Shown here in pieces: positions 34,788 through 44,237 of a stretch of 64,000 nucleotides of DNA (position 1 is the first letter of the stretch; the number at the start of each line of letters is the position of its first letter). The notes beneath the pieces are model-generated. The model was not told where the DNA came from. It was given only the letters and a program-made list of their open reading frames with translations, and searched no databases. Source of the stretch: Flavobacteriaceae bacterium PS02336. GTDB lineage: Bacteria; Bacteroidota; Bacteroidia; Flavobacteriales; Flavobacteriaceae. Location of the stretch: assembly GCA_029960065.1 (NCBI GenBank), contig JASCOF010000003.1, positions 558,001-622,000 of the forward strand, read 5' to 3'. Made by a program: the position numbers and the translations under genes.

Positions 34788-35828
34788 ATGTCGCAAAAAA
34801 AATTCGAAGAATTATTTGAAAGCTATCTGCAGAACAAATTATCTGACGCAGAACAGCAGCAAATGATGGAAATAATTCAGCAGGGTGCTTATGATGATTT
34901 CCTTAAAGGAAAAATTCATGATATGCTGAAAGTAGGTAATGTTACAGATGTAATGGACAAAAAACAGAGTGATGATGTTCTAAACTACATTTTATCTCAA
35001 CCACAAAATGAACCTAAAGTGGTGAATTTAAATCCGAAGCGAAGAAGAAAAGTCATTTTTCAATCGCTTTTTGCAGCCGCAAGCATTGCTTTGCTAATTG
35101 CTTTGGGTAATTCATTATTTTTTAAAGAAAAAACAGTTATTCCTGCTATTCCAGAAACACCAAATGTTGTTGCACAAAATACCTTAATTGACTTTAGCGG
35201 TAAACAATTGGTTCATCTTCCAGACGGAAGTACGGTTCTCTTAAATGATAACAGTACTTTAAAATACAATCAGGATTCTTTTGATTCACAAACTCGTGAA
35301 GTAACACTAACTGGAGAAGCTTTTTTTGATATTAAACACAATCCTAAAAAACCTTTTATCGTACATACTGGAAAAATTCAGACTCGTGTTTTAGGAACTG
35401 CTTTTAATATTAATGCTAAAAATTCTTCAGACAATGTTGAAGTTACGGTTGCACGTGGTAAAGTTCAGGTTGGAGATGTCGAAAAAGTTTATGGCGTAAT
35501 AACTCCAAATCAACAGATTATCGTAAATAAAAGTACGCTGAACTTTGAACAGAATAAGGTCAGCGCCGCCATTGTAACCGAATGGAAAAGTAATTACCTG
35601 ATTCTGGATGATATTAATATGGCTGAAGCTGTTTCTTTAATAGCTCAAAAATACAAAGTGCAGATTTTAATTTCGAATGAAAAAATTAAGAATTGCAGAA
35701 TTACCGCAAGTTTCTTAAATGAAGAAGATTTAGATCACGTCTTGAAAGTAATTAGCAGTGTTTTAGAAACGGAATACCGATACAATAAAGCTGGGGCTGT
35801 CATTTTGGACGGAAAAGGCTGTGAGTAA
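34788..35828 (+). CDS. FecR-family anti-sigma factor
   Basis: The 346-residue protein has a cytoplasmic anti-sigma region (about 1-80), a membrane helix (about 84-105, FQSLFAAASIALLIALGNSLFF), and a periplasmic FecR domain with HLPDGSTVLLNDNSTLKY and RVLGTAFNI. It ends in a DUF4974-type region (about 265-346). It should hold the upstream ECF sigma factor inactive and receive the signal from the STN domain of the downstream SusC receptor. Its stop is followed directly by a heptamer repeat tract. Confidence 0.92.
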   Translation: MSQKKFEELFESYLQNKLSDAEQQQMMEIIQQGAYDDFLKGKIHDMLKVGNVTDVMDKKQSDDVLNYILSQPQNEPKVVNLNPKRRRKVIFQSLFAAASIALLIALGNSLFFKEKTVIPAIPETPNVVAQNTLIDFSGKQLVHLPDGSTVLLNDNSTLKYNQDSFDSQTREVTLTGEAFFDIKHNPKKPFIVHTGKIQTRVLGTAFNINAKNSSDNVEVTVARGKVQVGDVEKVYGVITPNQQIIVNKSTLNFEQNKVSAAIVTEWKSNYLILDDINMAEAVSLIAQKYKVQILISNEKIKNCRITASFLNEEDLDHVLKVISSVLETEYRYNKAGAVILDGKGCE

Positions 35829-36141
35829 AGAGTGAAGAGGAAAGAGGAAAGAACAAAGAACAAAGAACAAAGAACAAAGAACAAAGAACAAAGAACAAAG
35901 AATAAAGAACAAAGAACAAAGAATAAAGAACAAAGAACAAAGAATAAAGAATAAAGAATATAGAGCAAAGATTAGATAAAAGCGGACTAACCTCCTACTT
36001 AGAAAGCTTGAAAGATAAATATTAACCTTAAAACAAAGACCAATTAACCAAAACTAAATTAAAAAAGCCATCTAGCTCCTACACCAGATGGCCGAGATTT
36101 TTAACAATTAATCCAGTAACCATTAAAAAACAAGCAAATTT
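35829..36141. other. Leader region of the SusC gene with heptamer repeats and a hairpin
   Basis: This 313-base region holds the AAAGAAC heptamer array (35845-35960) and a hairpin with arms GCCATCT (36067-36073) and AGATGGC (36086-36092), 50 bases before the SusC start. No TAnnTTTG element is visible, consistent with an ECF-type promoter that I cannot define. No gene is seen; a reverse-strand frame here is only repeat sequence. Confidence 0.55.
35845..35960. repeat. Tandem heptamer array, unit AAAGAAC/AAAGAAT
   Basis: About sixteen consecutive seven-base units follow the FecR stop. Two unit variants alternate irregularly. Such arrays commonly vary in copy number through slippage. Confidence 0.85.
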
Positions 36142-39100
36142 ATGAAATTACGCTGTAAAACAACCATGTTTGACAGTGAAAAGAATTCGTCTTTTTTTCA
36201 TTTGTCAAAAAAAACCATTATGATTATGCGAATCAGTTTATTCCACATTTTCTTACTGACCTGCGGTACTCATATGATCTTTGCAACCGAGATGAGCGGC
36301 CAGAATCTAGAGTCTATATCTGTTGATATTGAACTTCATAACCAAGATATCAAGACGCTGTTTAAAACCATAGAAAGTAGAACAGGTTTACTTTTTGCCT
36401 ATCAGCCACAGATTATAAAAGATTTTCCAAAAGTAACTACACAACGCGGACGCCGAAGCGTAAGTGACATTTTAAACACTGTATTTCAAGGTACTAATTT
36501 AGTATATAAACAAGTAGACAAAAATGTCGTTATTTATAAAAAAGAAGCCACTAAAACCACTGTAAATACAGAAAAAAAAGAAAATGCCGAAGAAGCCAAT
36601 TATATGCTTAACGGAAAAATTCTCGATGAAAACGGACAACCATTACCAGGCGTTTCTATTGCTGTTGTAGGCGGCAACAAACAAGGGATATCTGATTTTG
36701 ACGGACAGTTTTTTATTGAACTGCCAAAAGGAAAACACGTTTTAAAAATTTCTTATTTAGGATATAAAACACAAGAAATTACAGTTGAAAACCAAACCAC
36801 AATTACCATCAAAATGCAGCCCGATCTGGCTAAATTAGATGAAGTTGTAGTTATTGGTTATGGTACAACTACAAAGAGAACCTCAACAGGATCTGTAGTT
36901 AAAATTACTGCTGATGATATCGAAAAACAGCCTGTAACTAATATTCTGCAAACTTTACAAGGAAGAACTCCTGGTGTTTTTGTTTCGCAGACATCTGGAT
37001 ATGCAGGAAGTAATATCAATATTAATATTCGTGGTACAAACTCAATCCAATCTAATAATTTACCGCTTTACGTAATAGATGGTATTCCGTATATTTCAAA
37101 TGATATTAAGGAACAATCTCAGGCAGACCGCGTTATCAGAGGAGCACAAAAAGCAACCAGTCCTTTAAACATCATTAATCCGAACGATATTGAAAGTATT
37201 GAAATTCTTAAAGATGCTGATGCTACTGCAATTTACGGTTCTAGAGCTGCAAATGGTGTAGTGCTTATCACAACCAAAAAAGGTGTGTCTGGAAAAACAG
37301 TCTTTACCGTAAACACAAATTCGGGAGTTTCAGAGGTTGCCCACATGATTAAAACATTAGATACACCGACTTATCTAAACATGCTGCGTACAGCATTAAA
37401 TACTACAAATACTGCCCCAACAGGATATAGTAATGGTATTGCCTTAACAGCATTTGATCAAAATGCTTACACAAACTGGCAGCAAAAATTAATTGGCGGA
37501 TCTGCTAATTTCAATGATTATTCTGCAAGTTTAAAAGGCGGCAGCGAGAAAACCAATTTTCTTTTGAGCAGTACCTATCACAAAGAAAGTACTGTTCTAC
37601 CTGGAGATTTTGGTTACAATAAATTCTCTACCAACTTTAATGTTACTCATACAACTTTAAACAATAAATTAAAGGTTGGAGCTACAGTTTTATATTCTAC
37701 CGATAAAAATAAACTGCCTTTTTACGATATCACCAATTATGCTGTGGTTACTGCTCCAAATCACCCTATCTACAATGCTGATGGCTCCTATTACTGGTCG
37801 CCAACTTATTTTAGTGACATAAATCCAGTTGCCTCACTAAACAGAAGAGTTGAAGACAAAGGAAATAATTTGATTACAAGTTTTAACTTTCAATTGGAAA
37901 TTGCAAAAGGACTGTCATTTAAAACTGATTTCGGATACGGAAAAGCAGAAATGATTACAGAGCAGATTTTGCCAGCTTCAGGAATGAACAATGTATACTA
38001 TACTGCCAGCAACCTTTCGCTTAATCTTTCAAGATCTTATACGGTTTCTAATAATAATACGAACAACTTTACTATTGATCCACAATTAAACTATACAACT
38101 GCTTTATGGAAAGGAAATCTTTCTGTTTTAGTGGGTGGTTCTTGGCAAAACAGAAAATCAGAAATGCCTTCTTACGTAAGTACATCTGGTTACAGCGCTG
38201 ATAATCTAATTGGTATTACGGGTTCTGCAACAAATGTTACTTCATACAATGGTTCTTCTGAATATAAGTATGCTTCACTTTTTAGCAGAATCAACTATAA
38301 CATTTTAAATAAATATATTTTAAACGCCAATTTTAGAAGAGATGGATCTTCTCGTTTTGGTGCCAATAGAAAATATGGAAATTTTGGTTCTATTGGTGCT
38401 GCCTGGATTTTTACAGAAGAAAATTTCTTAAGCGGCAATCCTGTACTTAGTTTTGGTAAACTTCGCACAAGTTATGGAGAAGTGGGTAATGATCCTTCTG
38501 ATGATTATGGATACGCAGACACTTACAGCTCTAATACTTATGGTATAGGAAACGCTGCTATGGCTGCAGCCCGAATTGCAAACCCAAATTACAGATGGGA
38601 AACTACAAAGAAGTTTGAGGCCGCATTGGATCTTGGTTTCTTTAATGATCGTCTATCTTTTACAGCTGCTTTCTACAGAAATACTTCTGGAAATCAGTTG
38701 GTAACTGCAACACTTAGTCCTCAAGCTGGTTTTACAGGTTATACGGCAAACATAGGTGCATTGGTTGAGAATAAAGGATGGGAATTTACGCTTGCTTCAA
38801 CAAACGTTCGCAATAAAAACCTTAACTGGTCTACATCTTTTAATTTTTCGACAAATTCTAATAAACTGTTAGAATTTAACAATTTACAAAACACCGCTTA
38901 TTATTCTCAATATGTTATTGGCAATGCGATCACAGCAAGATATCTGTACAATTATACTGGCGTAGTAAATGGTATTGCACAGTTTGAAGATACGAATGGT
39001 GATGGAAGAATTTCTACTGGTTTTGCGCAGACAGGAGCTGGAGATAGAAAATATTATGGATCTACTGCACCTAAATATTATGGAGGAATTTCGAACTCCA

Positions 39101-39531
39101 TAAGCTATAAAGCATTTTCATTAGACTTTTTATTCCAGTTTGTTAAACAAGATGGAAGAAGTCTGTTATCATCAATTGCTGTACAGCCAGGTTATCCTTA
39201 TGGTTTAGCAAATTATCAGGTTGATGAATACAATGATTATATTGCTCAGGGAAATATATTAAGCACCGCTTATCAGGCTAGTTTCTTAAATTATGCAGGC
39301 TCTACTGCTACTATTGTTGATGCTTCTTATATCAAACTTAAAAATGTAAGTGCAACTTATAATATTCCGCTGGATCAAAGCACAAAAAAATTCATTCAGA
39401 ATATTCGTCTTTCAGTACAAGGACAAAACTTAGTGACTTTTACAAAATACAAAGGATTTGATCCAGAAACTCAAGGTTTAGCTTTACCTCCGTTACGTAC
39501 TATAACTCTTGGAACTCAGTTTACATTTTAA
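36142..39531 (+). CDS. SusC/RagA-family TonB-dependent receptor with STN signalling domain
   Basis: The 1129-residue protein contains a signal segment at about residues 29-49, an STN domain at about 58-130 (DIELHNQDIKTLFKTIESRTGL), a carboxypeptidase-regulatory-like domain at about 152-230, the SusC signature DEVVVIGYGTTTKRTSTGSV, a plug domain and a long beta barrel. The STN domain predicts signalling through the FecR/ECF pair encoded upstream. The chosen start leaves a 28-residue polar stretch before the hydrophobic signal; an internal Met close to MIMRISLFHIF may be the true start. SusD follows immediately, and the substrate is not evident, though an M16 protease in the locus points to a peptide or protein. 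Confidence 0.94.
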   Translation: MKLRCKTTMFDSEKNSSFFHLSKKTIMIMRISLFHIFLLTCGTHMIFATEMSGQNLESISVDIELHNQDIKTLFKTIESRTGLLFAYQPQIIKDFPKVTTQRGRRSVSDILNTVFQGTNLVYKQVDKNVVIYKKEATKTTVNTEKKENAEEANYMLNGKILDENGQPLPGVSIAVVGGNKQGISDFDGQFFIELPKGKHVLKISYLGYKTQEITVENQTTITIKMQPDLAKLDEVVVIGYGTTTKRTSTGSVVKITADDIEKQPVTNILQTLQGRTPGVFVSQTSGYAGSNININIRGTNSIQSNNLPLYVIDGIPYISNDIKEQSQADRVIRGAQKATSPLNIINPNDIESIEILKDADATAIYGSRAANGVVLITTKKGVSGKTVFTVNTNSGVSEVAHMIKTLDTPTYLNMLRTALNTTNTAPTGYSNGIALTAFDQNAYTNWQQKLIGGSANFNDYSASLKGGSEKTNFLLSSTYHKESTVLPGDFGYNKFSTNFNVTHTTLNNKLKVGATVLYSTDKNKLPFYDITNYAVVTAPNHPIYNADGSYYWSPTYFSDINPVASLNRRVEDKGNNLITSFNFQLEIAKGLSFKTDFGYGKAEMITEQILPASGMNNVYYTASNLSLNLSRSYTVSNNNTNNFTIDPQLNYTTALWKGNLSVLVGGSWQNRKSEMPSYVSTSGYSADNLIGITGSATNVTSYNGSSEYKYASLFSRINYNILNKYILNANFRRDGSSRFGANRKYGNFGSIGAAWIFTEENFLSGNPVLSFGKLRTSYGEVGNDPSDDYGYADTYSSNTYGIGNAAMAAARIANPNYRWETTKKFEAALDLGFFNDRLSFTAAFYRNTSGNQLVTATLSPQAGFTGYTANIGALVENKGWEFTLASTNVRNKNLNWSTSFNFSTNSNKLLEFNNLQNTAYYSQYVIGNAITARYLYNYTGVVNGIAQFEDTNGDGRISTGFAQTGAGDRKYYGSTAPKYYGGISNSISYKAFSLDFLFQFVKQDGRSLLSSIAVQPGYPYGLANYQVDEYNDYIAQGNILSTAYQASFLNYAGSTATIVDASYIKLKNVSATYNIPLDQSTKKFIQNIRLSVQGQNLVTFTKYKGFDPETQGLALPPLRTITLGTQFTF

Positions 39532-39541
39532 ATCTAAAAAC

Positions 39542-40933
39542 ATGAAAAATAATTCTATAAAATACACGTATATATTTTCGTTTTTTCTTTTAATAGGACT
39601 AACGGGTTGTGAAAGTTTACTTGAAGTCGAACTTCCTAGCAATCATTTATCTTCAACTACTGTTTATCAATCTGATGCTACGGCTGAGGCGGCTGTTAAC
39701 GGAATCTATCAAAGCATGGTTACTAGTACTTACTACAGCTCCTTGCATACTATTCCTGGACAAACTTCAGACGAACTTCTTCCGGTTTCATTAATTGAAA
39801 ATGTTTACACTACAAATGAAATTCCGGTTACTGACGGTTCTGGCAGCATGTGGACAGAATTTTACAAAACCATTTATAATGCTAATGCTGTAATTGAAGG
39901 TATTAGTTCAAGCAAAACGCTTACTGAAGCCAAAAGTATTCGTTTTATTGCCGAGGCTAAATTTTTAAGAGCTTTCTGCTATTTCTATCTGACGAATTTG
40001 TACGGAGATGTTCCTTTAGTTTTAACTACAAATGTTGATAAGTCATCTTTAGCACCTCGTAATCCTCAAACTGAAGTTTACAACCAAATCAACATTGATT
40101 TGCAAGATGCTGCGAGCAATCTTCCTATTAATTATGCTAATTATACAAGTTCACAACGTATCAGGGCTACAAAATGGTCGGCTGAAGCTTTATTAGCAAG
40201 AGTTAATCTGTATTTAGGCAAATGGAGCGAGGCTGCAACTTATGCTAGTGACGTAATTAGCCAAAATGGTACTTATAAAATGATAAACGGATTGACAGCT
40301 GCAAACAGTCCTTTTATTGCTGATAATACTGAAGCAATTTGGCAGATTCCTTACTTTAATACTGCTTATACTTACGAAGGTGGAGCTACTTTTACAGCAC
40401 CAAATGCTACGACACAAATAGGCGGTACTTTTATTCTTAGAAAAAGTGCAACATTATTTGAAACTAATGACGCCATAAAAACAAACTGGACTGTTCCTAT
40501 TAAATCATCTGCAGGAGTTTCTATTGGAATTGGTCCTCGAAAATATAAAAATTCATACACTACAACACCAGTAGAACGTTCAACTGTGCTGCGATTGGCA
40601 GAACTTTATTTAATTAGAGCAGAAGCCCGAGTAAAATCAAATGATATAACAGGCGCTCAGCAGGACATTAATGTAATTAGAAATAGAGCTTTATTGGCTT
40701 CTACAACATTAACAGATTCTAATCAATTGTTAGATTTAATTGCTTTGGAAAGACAGCGTGAATTCTTTGGAGAATTTGGTCATAGATGGTTCGATCTTAA
40801 AAGAACCGGAAAAGCTGATGAAGTACTTGGAGCAATACCATCAAAAATCTGGCAGACTACAGATCAATTGTATCCAGTACCAGAAACGGCTACTCGTTCT
40901 AATCCTTTTTTAACTCAAAACGAAGGATATTAA
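39542..40933 (+). CDS. SusD/RagB-family outer-membrane lipoprotein
   Basis: From the ATG at 39542 the protein has 463 residues and a lipoprotein signal ending LTGCES. SusD features include YQSDATAEAAVNGIYQSM, EAKFLRAFCYFYLTNLYGDVPL, RATKWSAEALLARVNLYLGKW and the C-terminal ALERQREFFGEFGHRWFDLKRTGK. A longer frame from a TTG at 39509 overlaps the SusC gene and is not preferred. SusD forms the lid over the SusC barrel and captures substrate at the cell surface. It is translated 10 bases after the SusC stop. Confidence 0.94.
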   Translation: MKNNSIKYTYIFSFFLLIGLTGCESLLEVELPSNHLSSTTVYQSDATAEAAVNGIYQSMVTSTYYSSLHTIPGQTSDELLPVSLIENVYTTNEIPVTDGSGSMWTEFYKTIYNANAVIEGISSSKTLTEAKSIRFIAEAKFLRAFCYFYLTNLYGDVPLVLTTNVDKSSLAPRNPQTEVYNQINIDLQDAASNLPINYANYTSSQRIRATKWSAEALLARVNLYLGKWSEAATYASDVISQNGTYKMINGLTAANSPFIADNTEAIWQIPYFNTAYTYEGGATFTAPNATTQIGGTFILRKSATLFETNDAIKTNWTVPIKSSAGVSIGIGPRKYKNSYTTTPVERSTVLRLAELYLIRAEARVKSNDITGAQQDINVIRNRALLASTTLTDSNQLLDLIALERQREFFGEFGHRWFDLKRTGKADEVLGAIPSKIWQTTDQLYPVPETATRSNPFLTQNEGY

Positions 40934-40948
40934 ATAACAAAAAATTGA

Positions 40949-40984
40949 TGCAGGAATGTATTAAAAACACATTCCTGCAATTTT
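40949..40984 (+). terminator. Strong hairpin between susD and the ABC transporter genes
   Basis: TGCAGGAATGT and ACATTCCTGCA are exact 11-base complements around a nine-base loop, followed by a short T run, 15 bases after the SusD stop and just before the ABC gene at 40995. It probably lowers read-through so that the transporter and protease are made at a lower level than SusCD. Confidence 0.6.
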
Positions 40985-40994
40985 AAAAATCACT

Positions 40995-41945
40995 ATGGAA
41001 ACAACAACAATTGTAAGAGTTGAGGCTTTGTCGCATCAATACAGTAAGGATTGGGCAATACAAAATATAAATTTCGAAATTAAGACAAACAGAATTTTAG
41101 GTCTTTTAGGATCGAATGGAGCTGGAAAATCTACTACAATGAATATTCTTTGCGGCGTTTTAAACCAAACCAGCGGCAATATTTTTATTGATGGAATTAA
41201 CCTGAAAGAAAATCCAGTCGAAGCTAAAAAACTAATTGGTTTTTTACCGCAGACACCACCTTTGCATTTAGATTTAACAGTCGATGAATATTTGATTCAT
41301 TGTGCACAGCTTCGTCATGTAAAGAAAGAAGATTTAAAAAATGCTTTAGAAAAAGCCAAAGAACAATGCGGCATTTCACATTTCAGCAATCGCTTAATCC
41401 GAAATTTATCTGGAGGATATCGTCAGCGTGTGGGTATTGCGCAGGCTATTATTCACGAACCTAAATTGGTAGTTTTAGATGAACCGACCAACGGACTTGA
41501 TCCTAACCAGATTTTAGAAGTTAGAAAACTAATTAAAAAAATCTCCAAAGACAAAGCCGTAATCTTTTCTTCCCATATTCTTTCTGAAGTTCAGGCAACC
41601 TGCCAGGATATCAGAATGATTGAAAACGGACACATGGTATTTTCAGATACTTTGGATGCTTTTAATAATTATATCGAAGCTGATAAATTAACGGCTAGTT
41701 TTGAAAATCCGCCGGCTGTTGAGGCTTTCAAAGAAATCACTGAAATCACAGAAGCAGTTTATTTAACTCCAAAAAAAGTACAGATTACTTTCAGCGGGTC
41801 TCAGGAAGTTGCTGAAAAAATTGTCTCAATAAGCGTTTATAACAACTGGAAACTTCGTGAAATTCAATTTGAAAAAGTTTCGCTAGACGAAATCTTTGCC
41901 CAATTATCTAAAAAAGCCCCTTCTAAAAACGCTACACTTTCTTAA
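40995..41945 (+). CDS. ABC transporter ATP-binding protein, GldA-like
   Basis: The 316-residue protein has Walker A GSNGAGKST from residue 39, the Q-loop region GFLPQTPPL, signature LSGGYRQRVGIAQA, Walker B KLVVLDEPTNGLDP and the switch SSHILSE. The sequence type matches GldA and other ABC-2 ATPases. The next gene encodes a fused GldF-GldG-like permease, 12 bases downstream. In gliding flavobacteria GldA, GldF and GldG form a complex, but their place beside an ECF-controlled SusCD pair suggests a paralogous exporter, not the gliding set. Confidence 0.9.
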   Translation: METTTIVRVEALSHQYSKDWAIQNINFEIKTNRILGLLGSNGAGKSTTMNILCGVLNQTSGNIFIDGINLKENPVEAKKLIGFLPQTPPLHLDLTVDEYLIHCAQLRHVKKEDLKNALEKAKEQCGISHFSNRLIRNLSGGYRQRVGIAQAIIHEPKLVVLDEPTNGLDPNQILEVRKLIKKISKDKAVIFSSHILSEVQATCQDIRMIENGHMVFSDTLDAFNNYIEADKLTASFENPPAVEAFKEITEITEAVYLTPKKVQITFSGSQEVAEKIVSISVYNNWKLREIQFEKVSLDEIFAQLSKKAPSKNATLS

Positions 41946-41957
41946 AAAAAATAACAA

Positions 41958-44225
41958 ATGAAAACAATATATAGAATTGCTAAAACAGAACTCAACACGA
42001 TGTTCTACTCTCCTGTTGCGTGGGTTGTTTTAGTAATATTTTCGATCCAGTCAAGCTGGAAATTCTTCGGTACAATTGAACGTTTTGAAAAATCACAGAA
42101 AATCGGACAAAGCATGGATAACTTGTCACAAGTTATTTTTTCTGGATTCAGCGGTTTATATACCGAAATGCAAAATTATCTTTACTTATATGTACCGCTT
42201 TTAACAATGGGATTAATAAGCCGTGAAATTAATAGTGGTTCCATAAAACTTTTACTTTCTTCTCCAATTAGAATTAAAGACATCGTACTCGGTAAATATT
42301 TAGCCATTACTGCTTACTGTCTTTTATTCATTGTTATTTTAGGACTGCAGGTTGGTATTGCTTACTTCTCTATTGAAAATTTAGATTTAAAATTTGCTAT
42401 TTCAGGACTTATTGGTTTATATCTGTTAGTTTGTACGTATGCCGCAATCGGACTTTTTATGTCTTGTCTTACTTCTTATCAGGTTGTAGCTGCCATTAGT
42501 ACTTTGGTAGTTTTAGCGGGATTAAATTTTATCGGAAAACTTTGGCAGGATGTTGAAGTGGTAAAAGATATTACGTATTTCCTTTCTATCGCGGGACGTG
42601 CCAATGAAATGCTCGAAGGACTTATTATCAGTAAAGATGTGTTTTATTTTGTTTTAGTAAGCGCGCTTTTTATTGTATTGAGTATCTACAAATTGCAAAC
42701 AGGAAGAGATGCGCAGTCCATTTCAAAAAGAGTTTTAAAATATGCTTTATTAATTACAGTTGTTTTATCACTTGGTTTTATTACCTCTAGAGCTTCGTTT
42801 ACATGGTTCCATGATATGACTCGTACAAAAGACAGAACATTAACAAAAAACAGTTTAGACATTGTCAAAAAAATAGATGGTCCAATTAAGTTAACGACTT
42901 ATGTAAACTTGTTAGATATTAATTATTTCATGGTGATGCCATATTCTCAAAATCAGGATAAGTCAAGTTTTGAAAAATATACTCGTTTCTTACCTCAAAT
43001 GGAAATGGAATATGTATACTACTATGATACGTCAAATAACGAAGCTTTGTACGCTCAAAATCCAGGATTGACTGACAAACAGCTTGCTGAAAAAATGATT
43101 GAAACGCAGAATATGAAACTTAAAAAATTATATTCTCCTGCAGAAATCAAGAAAATCATCGACCTGAAACCAGAACAAAACAGAGTGGTTAGAACGGTAG
43201 AATATAACGGAAAAAAAACATATTTAAGAATGTTTGATGATATGTTTAAAATTCCGATGGAAAAAGAAATTTCGGCATCTTTAAAATGCGTAGTCGTTCC
43301 AGCTCCAAAAATCGTTTTTGCAACTGGAAACATGGAAAGAAGCGTTGATAAAATTGGAGATAAAAATTACAAAACAGGATTTAACGAAATTTCATTTAGA
43401 TATTCACTTATCAATCAAGGTTTTGATGTTTCTTCTGTAGATATTAATGCTCAGAATATTCCAGAACAAACTACTATTTTGATCATTGCAGATCCGAAAA
43501 CCCAATTAAGCCAAGGCGCAATTGACCGCATTACTAAATATATAGACGAAGGAAAAAATTTAATGCTTTTGGCTGAACCTGAAACTAACTCGGCTTTAGC
43601 GGCAGTTACAGATAAATTAGGTTTAAGTTTTACCAAACAAGCATTGGTTCAGGAAAGCGAAACCAATTCTCCAGATTATTTAGTAACTGAAGTTTCAAAA
43701 AACATTGATACAACAGTAATTAAATTAAGTAAAAACAGAAACAACAGCCCAATTCCGTTTTTAGGAAGCAGCGGTATTAAAACTGTAAAAGACGTTGGAT
43801 TTAAAGTTACACCACTTTTAAAAACAAATAATCAGCCAGCTTGGGAATCGCCAACAGGAATTACTTCAATTTCTGAAGATTTGAAAAAACAACCTGCCGT
43901 AACTTCTGTTCCGCTTGCCGTGGCTTTAACTAGAAATATAAAAGGTAAATCACAAAAAATAATTGTAGCAGGAGATGCAGACTTTATGGGCAACGCCGAG
44001 TTAAGCCGAGGCGGTTCAGGAACATTTCAGTTTGTTACTGATATTTTCAGCTGGTTTAGCAATTACGAATTTCCAATAGATACTACTCGTCCAGAACATA
44101 TTGATAGATCAGTTACAATAAATGCCAATCAGGTTTTTATCAATAAAATTGTATTTATTGCACTGTTTCCTTTATTGATTATACTGAGCGCTGCTTTTAT
44201 TCTTATTCGCAGAAACAGAAGATAA
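41958..44225 (+). CDS. Fused ABC-2 permease and GldG-like auxiliary protein (GldF-GldG fusion)
   Basis: The 755-residue protein starts with a GldF-type ABC-2 permease of about six membrane helices (residues 15-245, beginning MKTIYRIAKTELNTMFYSPVAW). A further helix at about 260-278 leads into a large extracytoplasmic GldG-like domain (about 280-720) with DRTLTKNSLDIVKKIDGPIK and AGDADFMGNAEL. A final membrane helix precedes a basic tail (ILIRRNRR). In gliding flavobacteria GldF and GldG are separate proteins; here they are one reading frame without an internal stop. Together with the GldA-like ATPase it should form a complete exporter whose cargo is unknown. Confidence 0.88.
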   Translation: MKTIYRIAKTELNTMFYSPVAWVVLVIFSIQSSWKFFGTIERFEKSQKIGQSMDNLSQVIFSGFSGLYTEMQNYLYLYVPLLTMGLISREINSGSIKLLLSSPIRIKDIVLGKYLAITAYCLLFIVILGLQVGIAYFSIENLDLKFAISGLIGLYLLVCTYAAIGLFMSCLTSYQVVAAISTLVVLAGLNFIGKLWQDVEVVKDITYFLSIAGRANEMLEGLIISKDVFYFVLVSALFIVLSIYKLQTGRDAQSISKRVLKYALLITVVLSLGFITSRASFTWFHDMTRTKDRTLTKNSLDIVKKIDGPIKLTTYVNLLDINYFMVMPYSQNQDKSSFEKYTRFLPQMEMEYVYYYDTSNNEALYAQNPGLTDKQLAEKMIETQNMKLKKLYSPAEIKKIIDLKPEQNRVVRTVEYNGKKTYLRMFDDMFKIPMEKEISASLKCVVVPAPKIVFATGNMERSVDKIGDKNYKTGFNEISFRYSLINQGFDVSSVDINAQNIPEQTTILIIADPKTQLSQGAIDRITKYIDEGKNLMLLAEPETNSALAAVTDKLGLSFTKQALVQESETNSPDYLVTEVSKNIDTTVIKLSKNRNNSPIPFLGSSGIKTVKDVGFKVTPLLKTNNQPAWESPTGITSISEDLKKQPAVTSVPLAVALTRNIKGKSQKIIVAGDADFMGNAELSRGGSGTFQFVTDIFSWFSNYEFPIDTTRPEHIDRSVTINANQVFINKIVFIALFPLLIILSAAFILIRRNRR

Positions 44226-44237
44226 AAAATCAAAAAA

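Noticed and set aside
35735..35968. Leftward open frame encoding repeated FVLCSLF-like units
   Set aside because: It is the translation of the AAAGAAC heptamer array and overlaps the FecR gene; there is no sign of a real protein.
39509..39541. Upstream TTG start for the SusD gene
   Set aside because: It would overlap the SusC end and put extra residues before the lipoprotein signal.
40995..44225. Assigning the ABC genes as gliding genes gldA, gldF and gldG
   Set aside because: The GldF-GldG fusion and the ECF-SusCD-M16 setting point to a paralogous exporter, so no gene symbols were given.
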